A stretch of DNA of 64,000 nucleotides from Punctularia strigosozonata HHB-11173 SS5 (GCF_000264995.1 NW_006767440.1:552787-616786); one strand, 5' to 3'; shown: positions 44,843 through 55,127, counted from the stretch's first letter. Notes: generated by a model from the sequence alone, not told the origin. Translations and numbers: made by a program.

Positions 44843-45679
44843 TTACAAAGGCATCTCGTCCGGGGTGGGCGAAGGAAGCGGCACGGACGCAGGGGAGGCT
44901 TGCGGCATGGGAGGGGTGGGCACGCGGAGGGACGGCGAGGAGGAAATGTCCTCGATGTGCCCAAAGGTCATGTCGGGTGCGGCCTGGGGCGCGGCCACTT
45001 CGTACGAAGGGTGGCGGAAGAACGGGTTCCTGGTGTGGGTGCGCGAAACCGGCGAGCCTGGAAGGCGTGTTCAGCAACAGATCTACAGTGGATGCGGAGG
45101 AGGATTTTTGCGCACCGAGAGGACCGTAAGGGCCCCAGGTCCTCGCGACGAGGACGTTTTCCTTGTCAGAACCGGTAAGTTGGGCGTCCTCTTCTACGAT
45201 GGAATGGGACACGCGCATGGGGCTGAACCGACCGCCGATCGGGCTGCGCTCGCCCGCAACGGTGGCGCTGCGCCGCGGCAGGAACGGCGCCGAGAACGCG
45301 GATTGCAGCGCGGGGGCGGGCTTCAGGATCGACAGGAACTCCTCGATCGCTTCCATGCTCGGGCTACGTACGAGTCGCTGATCAGCGATAGGGCACGGTC
45401 GACGGATGGCTAACGGAGCACGCACCGCGAGGCCGAGCGCATGGGCGACGGGGACGACGACTCCGAGAGCGCCGGGCTTCGTGCGGGGCTCGCGGGCAGG
45501 TCGTCGCCTAGCGACATGCGGTCGAACGCGTCGACGGCCTGCGGGACCGGCACGAGCCGGATGGGCGCCGGGCGGGGGTGGAAGGGCGCGTTCGGGCTGA
45601 AAGGGGCAGGTCCCGACGCTATGCGCATGGGGCGCGGGGCGACAAGGATGGGGCCTTCTTGCGAGATGAGATCGACCAT
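44843..45679 (-). CDS. Pro/Ser-rich disordered protein with an apparent frame change
   Basis: I do not recognise this gene. It starts at an ATG at 45677-45679 (MVDLISQEGPILVAPRP) and splices 45426 to 45363 (62-nt intron). It continues with RPSMEAIEEFLSILKPAP, a mildly amphipathic helix, then a Ser/Arg-rich region. Near 45060 the reading that looks biologically sensible moves to the next frame. Upstream text ends TVDLLLNTPSRL, while the best downstream text (PGSPVSRTHTRNPFFRHPSY to PLPSPTPDEMPL, stop 44843) is in another frame. This may be a sequencing indel, a real frameshift or an unseen tiny intron. Staying in the first frame gives a stop at 44835. Predicted disordered, possibly nuclear; function unknown. 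Confidence 0.5.
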
Positions 45680-46514
45680 TATTGGAACGTTATGCAGGGG
45701 ATAATAGCGTGGCTGTTGGGCGCGATTAATTGTACACGAGAGGGGCGGTGGGCAGCGGGGGAAGCAAAGGGACTGGAGATGAATGATGCCACCCCCGCTT
45801 GATTGGCCCCTCGAGCTTTGTTTGGCCATGCTTGAGCGCTGTGGCGTGGATGCGCTTGGGCCTTTTTGTTTCGAGCCATGGTTCGTCGTCGGTTCGTTCC
45901 TCGTCGTCGTCGTCGCCGCCGATGTCGAAGCGACAGTTCAAGATGATATGCGAGCCACCCACGGGCTTGTCCGCGATCTGTCGGAGCAATCGCGCGGGAT
46001 CTATCGTGGATCGGTCATCCTGAGACCGAAGCGCAGCTGTGCACGAACTCCGCGTCCGGACAACCGTACTTGCAGAGATTAACCTTCTCAGGGATCTACT
46101 TCGGGACCTACATAATATCACGGAAAGCTGCATAGCTACCGTCGGTGGCGGCTTTTCATATTCCGAGCCTGGAATACCTCAATTGCATAGAGGTACGGAA
46201 GCACATGCAAATCACCTCTGCATACACAAATGCCACGTTGTTGTTGCGCTGCGCTGATGTCCAACATTGCATGTCGCGGTTCACAACTTACGCTATGCGT
46301 TTCCATGCTGCCAACATTGTCCAGGCTGCTGCATCAGGCAAGGCAATTTACTCCTTGACGCCGGACCGATCACGCGAGGTGACGAAACCTACGACGTGGT
46401 TCTTCCATCCGAGCTGCTCACACCCAGAGTCATGTCCTCTCTGCACGAGGCGGCGATGCCGCCCTCTTCCCTCGCGGACTCCACCGCGCTGCTGGCACGG
46501 CCCCGAGGCGCTCG
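45680..46514. other. Upstream region with a weak coding-like stretch
   Basis: The minus strand between 46133 and 45726 is open for 135 codons and includes an acidic segment (GGDDDDEERTDDEPWLE). The reverse strand is open too, and no family is recognised, so no gene is called. Confidence 0.3.
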
Positions 46515-46521
46515 TATAAAA
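46515..46521 (+). promoter_or_regulatory. TATA box of small gene
   Basis: TATAAAA, 64 nt before the ATG at 46579, followed by a T/C-rich leader. A strong match to the consensus. Confidence 0.6.
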
Positions 46522-46578
46522 GGTTGGCGCAGTTGCCCCGTTTTTTCATCTCTCTCTCCCGACAGGCAGGCCTGAGAC

Positions 46579-47077
46579 ATGGCAGCCTCCCCCGACACTC
46601 CCTTCAAATCCTTCACTCTCATCGTCGCCCGCGATAAGGAGGCAACGCTGGCCCGGAAACACCCAGCATGGCTCAATCGGTACAGGCCCTATGCCCCGGT
46701 CGCGGAGGAGGAGTACGTTATGGTACGTACCCCGGCTCAGACTCAAGCTGCTGAAAGCACGGTCCACTGAATTCCACACGCAGTACTCCATCGATTACAT
46801 CAAAGACGACGACGATGGCCGCAGCGAGTCCAACGTACTGTTTCCCCTCTCATTCGCACCTGACGAGCAGCAACTCACGATGAGACAGCCCTCGGCCTGG
46901 TCGACCAAAGACAGCGCGGCGAGCTTCAGCTTCCTTGACTTCACCACCGACACATCGCACGAGATGCGGCGCCTCCAAGTCCAGGACCCGACTCCGGCGC
47001 ATCGTCGCGCTGGCCCCAGGATCATGCGCCTGCTATCGCGGCTCGGATGCTGCTGCCGACGTCTCCCGCCAGATTAA
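46579..47077 (+). CDS. Small uncharacterised protein, 145 residues
   Basis: Two exons, 46579-46722 and 46784-47077, sum to 438 nt (145 residues). A strong TATA box and short leader suggest a regulated, well-expressed gene. The N-terminal half is acid/aromatic (FKSFTLIVARDKEATLARKH, WLNRYRPYAPVAEEEYVM). The C-terminus is basic and cysteine-containing (LLSRLGCCCRRLPPD), which could be palmitoylated; this is inference. No signal peptide. I do not recognise a family. Confidence 0.65.
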
Positions 47078-49146
47078 GATCACAAGAGAAAAAAAAGAGA
47101 GAGACCTGGGTAGTTCTGTTTTCCCGATCGCTGACCACTGGACCCCCCACCGCCCGACGCCTACTTTGGGACGTACGCGTGGCCTAGCTCTGACTCGCCG
47201 CGGGGACGCGCCACCTGCTCCTCATCCGGAAATGCCCCATACCGAGTCACCGACGCCCTCGCTCCCGAGGACCGGACCCACAGCTCACCTCCGAAACCTC
47301 CGTCGCATCTACACACATTATCATCTGCATCATCGTCATCATCATCATCATCGTCATCGTTCCCGTCCGTCCGCAATCAACACACCGCCCCTCTATCGCG
47401 CTTTGACTCGTACATATCACCGACCCATCCTCACCCCACTCATTCGTTCTTAGTCAATACGTCACTTTCTTGTGTAAAGTATGCATACCAGTAAGGCTAC
47501 ATCGCCGTTGTAACGTGTTACAGCATTATCATAAAATATCGTAGTCTGCACCCGTAACTCGGAGGCGCTTGGAGCTTAAGACCGACTGCTCGCGTGCCCG
47601 TCGAGCCTGGGCGTGCACGTCGTCGCTGGGACGCACGACGAGCAAACGATGGAACGCGAAGCGGAACGGACCACCCACCCACAGATCTCGAACATCGACA
47701 AGGGTCTCACGAGATATACATGCGCTCGAACGGTCGACATCTAGCGAGGGGGCGAGAGGAAAGTCAGGCCGAAAAGATAACCGCCAGCGTGATGCACAGA
47801 CGTGTGTTACCTTTCTTGAACGTGTTTTCGCGCTTCGTCGCGGATCGACGACGGCGGGAAACATCCGCCCTTTCTCGACCCCGCCTGCACGACCGCTCGT
47901 GTTCTTTCGGGGGCCCCCCGGGATCGATCGGGCTGTCGTCGTCGCGTGCAGAGCAAGGGAGGAATTGCGTCCGACGAGCAGCGTTTCACGACGTCGCGAT
48001 CCTATTAGGATGCAGTTTCGGTGCGCGTCGGGCCTCTTCGATGGTTTTTCAGCAGGGTCTTCCCGCTCTCCGTGGCATATTGCCGCCTCCGTCTGTTTCG
48101 TGAGCCTGTTCACGTCGCGGTGCATCATCCCTTCAAGATCCATGCCTAGGGTATAGGTCGATGAGCTCCAGGCCGACGGTGTCCTAGCTCTGATACATAA
48201 AGGAGGCGGGCAAGGTGAAATGGGGGTAACGAAAGGGCGCAGGGAATCTTTTGCGTCCTGGGTAGCTGGCCGGCGTGAAGGTGTTCTCGTCATTCCACTC
48301 GTCGACATCGTCGGAACACGATCAGGTCTCTGATCTCTCTACTCGTCAGTGGCAGCAAACTGGGAACGGCTCTGGACACGATGCTCACAATCTTGAACCA
48401 CACCCAAACTCTTCCTGCTTGACGCGGTCGCATTCAAGCTCCATCCGATGATATCTTTTTCGCCCGGTTCTTCGCTCTCATACGTTGCTTCCTGCTGGCC
48501 ACAGTCTTTGAGTTACAGTGAGCACGATAGCTGCGAAGAACAACCGAGTAGGTCTACCTACAGCGCAGCGCTTTGGAAAACGGTTACGAGAGCAAAGTAT
48601 CGCTGATTAAGTTGAAGATGTTTCAAGAGCACCATGATGAGTGGGGACTACGAGCGGGACCGTGACCGCGAGCTTGTTAAACCGAGGATGCATAGAAGTA
48701 GGAGCTCATTTTCGGCCAACGCATACCGATCGTGATACGGCATGCGACCCGGTGACCTGCTCCGTCGGGCATGCCTTCTTGACGTCGTTCTGGAATTGTG
48801 GATGAAGTGGTGGAGACATGGGTCTGGGTTGGAGGGAGAGACGAGTAGGTGAATCGAGTGAAGATTCAAGTGCGAGGAGTATTTGGCGAAGAGCGCGCCT
48901 CGACGTCGTGTTGGCTTCGCTGATAGGGGCTAGCCCGTACACGTTTTGTCGCCGCGACCACTGAGAAACCACTGAGAAATTCAACCTCATTTACGACCCT
49001 ACTTACTGGCACCGCGCAACGACGCGGGTCAAAGTGGAAATACGCGGAAATGCCGAAACGGTGAGCTTTTGCACGTATGCTCAGCTCATACCTGACTCTG
49101 TCCCCCCTTTGTGGATGATGCCAGCGTGCGAGTCGATAAGGAGCAA
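47078..49146. other. About 2 kb without a supported gene
   Basis: This contains a CAT/CGT trinucleotide microsatellite (about 47325-47365), a relic resembling the 3' end of the acyl-CoA synthetase gene (47488-47575) and a 259-codon minus-strand frame (48308-47529). That frame shows little amino-acid structure except short acidic and basic runs and overlaps open plus-strand frames, so it is not called. Confidence 0.35.
47488..47575 (-). repeat. Relic similar to the 3' end of the acyl-CoA synthetase gene
   Basis: Aligned with 55496-55595, both contain GCCGTTGTAA, TCATAA(A/G)ATATCG and AGTCTGC followed by a ...CTTGGAGC... block at about the stop codon of the synthetase. Similarity is roughly three quarters by eye and stops just beyond the last codons. 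It is probably a fragment left by a duplication. Confidence 0.5.
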
Positions 49147-50844
49147 ATGGCAACGTCCTCGGAATCAGACGACAACCAGGACCTCATAGGTGCTCTCTCG
49201 TACGATCCGGAGCGAAGAGCTCGTCTCCTGGAACTAAGCCATGAATCGCGGTGGATACGAGAAGAAAAAATACGTCGTATGCGTGTCGAGCACAACGCGG
49301 TGCAACCCATCAATCGCCTCCCTCCGGAGCTCTTGGCAGAGGTCTTCGCGTTCAGGCAGACCAACCCATATAACGGTTTACCACGTGGTATCACCGATTG
49401 GCCTCCGTCTGTAATGCTGGTATGCCGCTCCTGGCACTACGTAGCCCTGAACGTCGCCCAGGCACTTTGGCGATGGTTAGACCTCGAAGAAGGACCGACT
49501 CTCGCGGTTGCCCTCGGCGACCGTTTCAATGCCGGTTACCTTCGCATCATGTGGTACAACCGTCAAGGTGAAGAACCCTCTCTCGAGTCGGTCGCGGCCT
49601 TTAGGTATTTGTGCCTCAACCACGCTTCGCGCATCGAACGGTTCGATATCCACTTTGGGTGGGTGTATTCGGTGGACGTCCTTGCCGCACTGGAAACCGC
49701 GTTGGATGCGCTGCAGGAGCACACGACCGCTCTGCGCACCCTTAAGATCGATTGGTCCGCGCATCACGTCGACGACCGTGCTGTGCCCCAGGATCAGATC
49801 ATCACCCGGCTCTGCCAGCTGCGCGCCCCCGCTCTCCGAGACCTTGGAGTCCCATATCTGATCCCCGGCTTCATGAAGTCCAGCGCAATGTCCTCTCCCT
49901 CTCTGCGCCATCTGTCAATCGGCCCTGGCGCCTGTCGCGCCACACGGAGCACGCTGGCTGCTACGATGCAGATGCTTTCAACCCTTCCCAAGTTGGAAAC
50001 CTTGCATGTGGACGACTGTTTTCTTCAAGATCCACGCCGGCCGGTGCACTCCGTGTCCCTGCCAGACGTGCATCTATCTTCGTTGCGCAAGCTCTTTCTG
50101 CGCGCAGAAATCCCAACATGCCTACTTTTCCTTCCGAAAATACACATACCGGGTTCGCTCGCGAATTTCACCGTGCATTTCATCCACGACCACCAAGACG
50201 AAGAATTTCCCGACGCCCGCGCACTCTGTGAGCTCGTGCGAGCGAAGCAACAGCTTGACGCGTTTTCTGTCGGCATCGAGCACTTCAGGATCACTCTCAA
50301 AGGAGGCAAACTCAGGGAAGGTTGTCCGATTCCGTTTGCCTACCCAACGGTCGCGAGCTTCTCAGGGTTTCGCAAAGAGAAACGCGTAAGCATCTACCTC
50401 GACTTCCTATCTAGTATGGGGACGTCCGTCGTAGCACTCGAATTTTGGGAGTTGTGGAAGGGTGACCCGAGCTTGCGGGACATCCTGTCTAAACGCCCCT
50501 TTATCCGCCATATACGCGCAGTCGACAACCATTTCGTCTCGTCTATCTTCAACGCGATACGTACGGAAGAACAGCCTGGGATGCGACCGCCGAGCTGTAT
50601 CCTCCCGAACTTGACGTCCATGGAGATCCAGAGCCCGAGTTATGATTTCCAGTGGTTCGACCTTTGTCTCGCCGAGCTCACATCGCGATGCCTGTCGAGC
50701 GAGCCTACCTTTCGAACCCTCACACTCACGACGCACATAAGTCTTGGGATAAGTCTTGGGGAAAGACGGCTGAGGAAACTTAGGCATGTTGTCCCGGAGG
50801 TGCACGAGAAGAGCGTGCGCTCGTCGCCGCGATGGATGGCATAA
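49147..50844 (+). CDS. F-box protein, 565 residues, single coding exon
   Basis: Uninterrupted frame from the ATG at 49147 to the stop at 50844. The frame is open a little further upstream (GTG at 49111), so an upstream exon is possible. A helix with RARLLELSHESRWIREEKIRRM leads into the F-box (about residues 55-115: QPINRLPPELLAEVFAFRQ ... VMLVCRSWHYVALNVAQALWRWL). The rest has degenerate leucine-rich repeats (LRHLSIGPGACRAT, KLETLHVDDCFL). Same general class as the F-box gene at 36801, but not a close copy. Predicted SCF adaptor; the substrate is unknown. Confidence 0.83.
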   Translation: MATSSESDDNQDLIGALSYDPERRARLLELSHESRWIREEKIRRMRVEHNAVQPINRLPPELLAEVFAFRQTNPYNGLPRGITDWPPSVMLVCRSWHYVALNVAQALWRWLDLEEGPTLAVALGDRFNAGYLRIMWYNRQGEEPSLESVAAFRYLCLNHASRIERFDIHFGWVYSVDVLAALETALDALQEHTTALRTLKIDWSAHHVDDRAVPQDQIITRLCQLRAPALRDLGVPYLIPGFMKSSAMSSPSLRHLSIGPGACRATRSTLAATMQMLSTLPKLETLHVDDCFLQDPRRPVHSVSLPDVHLSSLRKLFLRAEIPTCLLFLPKIHIPGSLANFTVHFIHDHQDEEFPDARALCELVRAKQQLDAFSVGIEHFRITLKGGKLREGCPIPFAYPTVASFSGFRKEKRVSIYLDFLSSMGTSVVALEFWELWKGDPSLRDILSKRPFIRHIRAVDNHFVSSIFNAIRTEEQPGMRPPSCILPNLTSMEIQSPSYDFQWFDLCLAELTSRCLSSEPTFRTLTLTTHISLGISLGERRLRKLRHVVPEVHEKSVRSSPRWMA

Positions 50845-51487
50845 ATGCCTTTGCGGGCTTGATTATGATGAAAAGGTCTGCATCGCGATCAGCACATCCT
50901 TGCATGCTAAAGCATAGCGAATCAGCAAGAGACGGCGGAATGTTGAATGGGGACCCATCGATGATCGCATGAGCAGTCACTGTAACACTCTGTACAGTGC
51001 CTCCCATGGTTCACGACCGTATTGATAGAATTGTATATCGTACGCCGTCCTCCTCGTACTTTGCTGTTGACCGTAACATCCACGATAGCCGTATGTTCGA
51101 ATTTGGGATAACAACGAGAGTAGTACAGATGAACTATTGAGGACGCTCCGGGTGCCGGTTGGGGACGTGTATCATCGCGTCCACGTTCACCGCGTCGATC
51201 GTTGACCCCGCTCCTGGAATCCTGGATGGAGGCAATCCAACATTGAAACACATTTGGGTGCCTGCCTGCCTATTTTGGATGATTAGGGGCTTCCGCGGAG
51301 ACGCGACCACCCCCTTTCGCCGCATTTGGACGGTTGACTGCCTCTTTTGGAATAGCTGTGCTCTCCGTGGTATGCTTGCCCTTCACAAGCTTCACATCCT
51401 TGCGGGATACCAAGGTGCATACCATCCCGCCTGTCAAGCGGATAGTCTGCATTCACACACAGAGATGCGGTCTTCTGCCGCTGGTGG
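50845..51487. other. Intergenic, upstream of the micro-exon gene
   Basis: About 640 bp with no supported gene. A plus-strand frame at 51159-51683 runs across the TATA box and into the first exon of the next gene and is treated as chance. Confidence 0.35.
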
Positions 51488-51493
51488 TATAAA
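51488..51493 (+). promoter_or_regulatory. TATA box of the micro-exon gene
   Basis: TATAAA, 161 nt upstream of the ATG at 51649. The interval has no other ATG and includes a pyrimidine-rich leader (CTACTTTCTCTCCAACC). Confidence 0.55.
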
Positions 51494-51648
51494 GATCTGC
51501 GTGCAGCGCGTTGGGAAAGCATCAGCTACTTTCTCTCCAACCTCCACCAGCAACCGCGACCTGTTCCCCGAAGACAAGATACCCACGACATCGCCTCAAC
51601 ATAACGTGACAAGAGCAAGACGCGTTCACGACGGCAACAATCCACGCA

Positions 51649-54600
51649 ATGGACACCGACTTCGCTGTCTTGTCAAAGTATAAGCCTTCGCAACCTTTGC
51701 CCAGCTTTAGTCATTGGCACTTGGACAAGTCTAGATTATGTTTGTGGGCCCCATCCATCCGAGGTACGCTTAGATTATGCGGAGACCGTTTTTAGGCCGT
51801 TGTCACCGTCAGTCGTCTCCACAAGAATGTAAGTTTGACGACACGCGAAAGGTTATACGGCTTGCTGAACCCTCCTCAGATCATCTTCGGTGACATCTGT
51901 CGTCTCATATCATGTGTGTCGCAGTCTTATTCTCGAACATGCTGACTGTCTTTCACAGGACGCGGAAGGTACGTGCTCGCTTGCTTTGGATAGGCTCGCT
52001 GACTGTCAATTTCAGAATTGTCATCGAAGGTGCGTACCGGTTTCTCTGTCTCAAGTTACTGACTCTTTCACAGCGTGGTCACTCAAGGTACGTGTTCCTT
52101 TCGGCTTGGATTGAACGGAATGACTTTCATTTTCAGAATTGTCATAAAAGGTGCGTACCGATTTCTTTGTCTCAAGTCACTGACTCCTTCACAGCGTGAT
52201 CATACCGGGTACGTTTTCCTTCCGTCTTGGATAGAACGGACTGACTGTCATTTTCAGAACTATCATCGAAGGTGCGTACCCCGTTTCTCTATTTCAAGTT
52301 ACTGATCATTTTACAGCATGATCGTTTAAGGTACGTTTTCCTTCCGTCTTGGATCGAACGGACTGACTGTCATTTCCAGAATTTTTACCGAAGGTGCGTA
52401 CCGGTTTCTCTTTCTCAAGTTACTGACTATTTCACAGCGTGATCATTCAAGGTACGTTTTCCTTCCGTCTTGGATCGAACGGACTGACTGTCATTTCTAG
52501 ATTTTTTATCGAAGGTGCGTACCGGTTTCTCTGTCTCAAGTTACTGACTATTTCACAGCGTGATCANNNNNNNNNNNNNNNNNNNNNNNNNNNNNNNNNN
52601 NNNNNNNNNNNNNNNNNNNNNNNNNNNNNNNNNNNNNNNNNNNNNNNNNNNNNNNNNNNNNNNNNNNNNNNNNNNNNNNNNNNNNNNNNNNNNNNNNNNN
52701 NNNNNNNNNNNNNNNNNNNNNNNNNNNNNNNNNNNNNNNNNNNNNNNNNNNNNNNNNNNNNNNNNNNNNNNNNNNNNNNNNNNNNNNNNNNNNNNNNNNN
52801 NNNNNNNNNNNNNNNNNNNNNNNNNNNNNNNNNNNNNNNNNNNNNNNNNNNNNNNNNNNNNNNNNNNNNNNNNNNNNNNNNNNNNNNNNNNNNNNNNNNN
52901 NNNNNNNNNNNNNNNNNNNNNNNNNNNNNNNNNNNNNNNNNNNNNNNNNNNNNNNNNNNNNNNNNNNNNNNNNNNNNNNNNNNNNAAGGTACGTACCGAT
53001 TTCTCTTTCCTCAAGTTACTGACTATTTCACAGCGTGATCATTCAAGGTACGTTTTCCTTCCGTCTTGGATCGAACGGCCTGACTGTCATTTCTAGATTT
53101 TTTATCGAAGGTGCGTACCGGTTTCTCTGTCTCAAGTTACTGACTATTTCACAGCGTGATCATTCAAGGTACGTTTTCCTCCCGTCTTGGATCGAACGGA
53201 CTGACTGTCATTTCCAGATTTTTTATCGAAGGTGCGTACCGGTTTCTCTTTCTCAAGTTACTGACTATTTCACAGCGTGATCATTCAAGGTACGTTTTCC
53301 TTCCGTCTTGGATCGAACGGACTGACTGTCATTTCTAGATTTTTTATCGAAGGTGCGTACCGGTTTCTCTGTCTCAAGTTACTGACTATTTCACAGCGTG
53401 ATCACTCAAGGTACGTGTTTCTTTCACCTGGGATTGAACGGACTGACTGCCACTTTCAGAGAAAACTCCCAAGGTGCGTGTCGGTTTCTCTGTCTTCTGT
53501 TACTGATTATTTCACAGGACGATCCTTGAAGGTACGTCTTCCCTTCATCTGTTTGAGCACACTGATTGGCATTTGCAGAGATAACTCCCAAGGTGCGTAC
53601 CGGTTTCTCTGTCCTGAGTTGCTGACCTTTTCATAGATCGTCCGAGGTGCGTGTTTCCTCTCGGCTACAAGCGAGCGGGCTGACTGCCATTTTCATAGGC
53701 CGAAGTAAAGGTGCGTGTTGGTCTCTCTACTCCAAGCTACTGATCCTTTCACAGCGCGATTGCCGGAGGTACGTTTCTACTTTGATCTCGTTCCGAGCGG
53801 ACTGATTGCCATTTTCAGAGAGCGACGAGAAAGGTGCGTGCTGGTTCCTCTGTTTCGAGTCACTGACTATTTCACAGGATACTACAAGGTGCGTGTTCCT
53901 CTCTTTGAATCGAACGGACTCACTGGTATTTTCAGAGAGCAGCAGGAAAGGTGCGTGTTGGTTTCTCTGTTCAGGTTACTAACGCTTTCACAGGATGCTC
54001 GTTCAAGGTGCGCGTGTTTTTTCCCCCATCTCATTCCGAACGGACTCACTGCCTTTTTAGAATGCAACGCGAAAGGTGCGTGTTGGTTTCTCTTCTAAAA
54101 CGACTGACCCTTTCACAGCACGGGTATTCGAGGTGCGTTTTCACTGTCATCTTGGAGCGAGCGGACTGACTGCCGTTTTCACAGACCGACGGGAAAGGTG
54201 CGTGGTGGTCTCTCTGTATTAAGTTAACTTTTTGTCAGCGTAGTTGCTCAAGGTGAGTGCTAGTTTTGTTGTGAACTGAGCGGACTGACTGCAATTCACG
54301 GAGAGCGATGGAAAGGTGCGTGCGGGTTTCTTTCTCTCAAGTTGCTGACTCTTCCACAGGGCTCCCGGTCGAGGTGCGTACTTTCCTTCGTCGTGGTTCG
54401 AGCGGACTGATTTCTGTTCAAAGAGAGTAGAGGTAAAGGTGCGTGCCCGTTTCTTTGTCTTAAGTTACTAACTCCTTGACAGAGTTCTCGTTCGAGGTGT
54501 GTGTTTTCCCGGCCGTATTGGATTGAACGGACTAATTGTCATTTGCAGAGAGTAACGGAAAAGGTGCGTGTCGGTTTCTTTGTCTTAAGTTCTGACTCTT

Positions 54601-55127
54601 TTACAGCGTGATCGCTCGAGGTGCGTGCTACTTTCGTCTTGTGCCGAGCGGGCTGACTGCCATTATTCTCTAGAGCTGGGAGAAGAAGGTAAACGCGCCT
54701 TTTTCTTTTTGCTGCAAGTCGACGATGGGCTAACCACCAGTTGCAGGGCGGCTGCGATTTGGCGTTCCGCTCGGGGAAAGAAAGTAAGTCGCCCATCCAC
54801 CGCCTTGTCACAGAACTGCAGTTGAAACCCCTGCAGGTTGATGTTAAGACCACGCAGTCGGCCAAAATCAAGGTGCGTCGTTCCGACCTTTGCGAACACG
54901 CTGATCAGCTGTATCACAGGATGCCGGATAGGTGCGTGTCTTCATTGACTATCGGATGCGGTTGATTGTCTCCTACCGGACGCTCGTGCACTCATGTCCC
55001 TCCCAAGAAAGAAAGTAAGTGCCTTTCCTCGGTCGTCGGCTGCTTCCCGCTCCGCCAGAGAACCGCGGTGACACCCCCACAGGTTGATGCTGAGACCATG
55101 AAGATCAAATGTACGAAAGGCGAGTAG
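51649..55127 (+). CDS. Micro-exon gene: about 48 visible exons, most 10-15 nt
   Basis: I recognise no family. From the ATG at 51649 a 115-nt exon is followed by exons of 16, 34 and 10 nt (51813-51828, 51880-51913, 51959-51968). A long series of 14-nt exons follows (52016-52029, 52074-52087, 52137-52150 and so on to 53410), broken by the assembly gap. A diverged series of 10-15 nt exons runs from 53460 to 54688. Last come exons of 37, 36, 12, 7 and 45 nt (54747-54783, 54837-54872, 54920-54931, 55008-55014, 55083-55127) ending in TAG. Introns are mostly 44-51 nt, with donors GTACGT/GTGCGT/GTAAGT, CTGAC-type branch points 10-20 nt before the acceptor, and CAG/TAG acceptors. From 53579 to the stop the spliced frame is open in one phase if two GTAA donors are used; the product there is charged and disordered. 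Full inclusion of the homogeneous core meets TGA. Splicing is predicted, not observed. Confidence 0.6.
52016..53410 (+). repeat. 121-bp tandem repeat, homogeneous core of the micro-exon gene
   Basis: Each unit reads: 49-nt intron (starts GTACGTTTTCC, ends CATTTCTAG), 14-nt exon ATTTTTTATCGAAG, 44-nt intron (starts GTGCGTACCGG, ends TATTTCACAG), 14-nt exon CGTGATCATTCAAG. Units near the gap are almost identical; those at the edges diverge. Beyond 53410 the same alternation continues in strongly diverged form to about 54690. Confidence 0.95.
52567..52985. other. Assembly gap (419 N)
   Basis: The gap interrupts the tandem core inside one CGTGATCA exon and resumes at the end of the alternate exon. 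419 is about 3.5 repeat units, but resuming 10 nt out of register with the 121-bp period suggests the length is an estimate. Confidence 0.95.

Noticed and set aside
47529-48308. 259-codon minus-strand gene
   Set aside because: Overlaps open plus-strand frames, has no recognisable motif, and its last codons coincide with the relic of the acyl-CoA synthetase end.
49111-49146. GTG start 12 codons upstream of the second F-box protein
   Set aside because: Eukaryotic nuclear genes rarely start at GTG; the ATG at 49147 is preferred, though an upstream exon is possible.
52439-53096. Unspliced open frames of 150-200 codons across the repeat and the N gap
   Set aside because: They consist mostly of translated N and ignore strong splice signals every 60 bases. 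The 121-bp period is not a multiple of three, so the similar frames are a by-product of the repeat.
52016-53410. CRISPR-like array
   Set aside because: Both the repeat and the supposed spacers are conserved, the period is 121 bp, and the blocks match eukaryotic intron signals.
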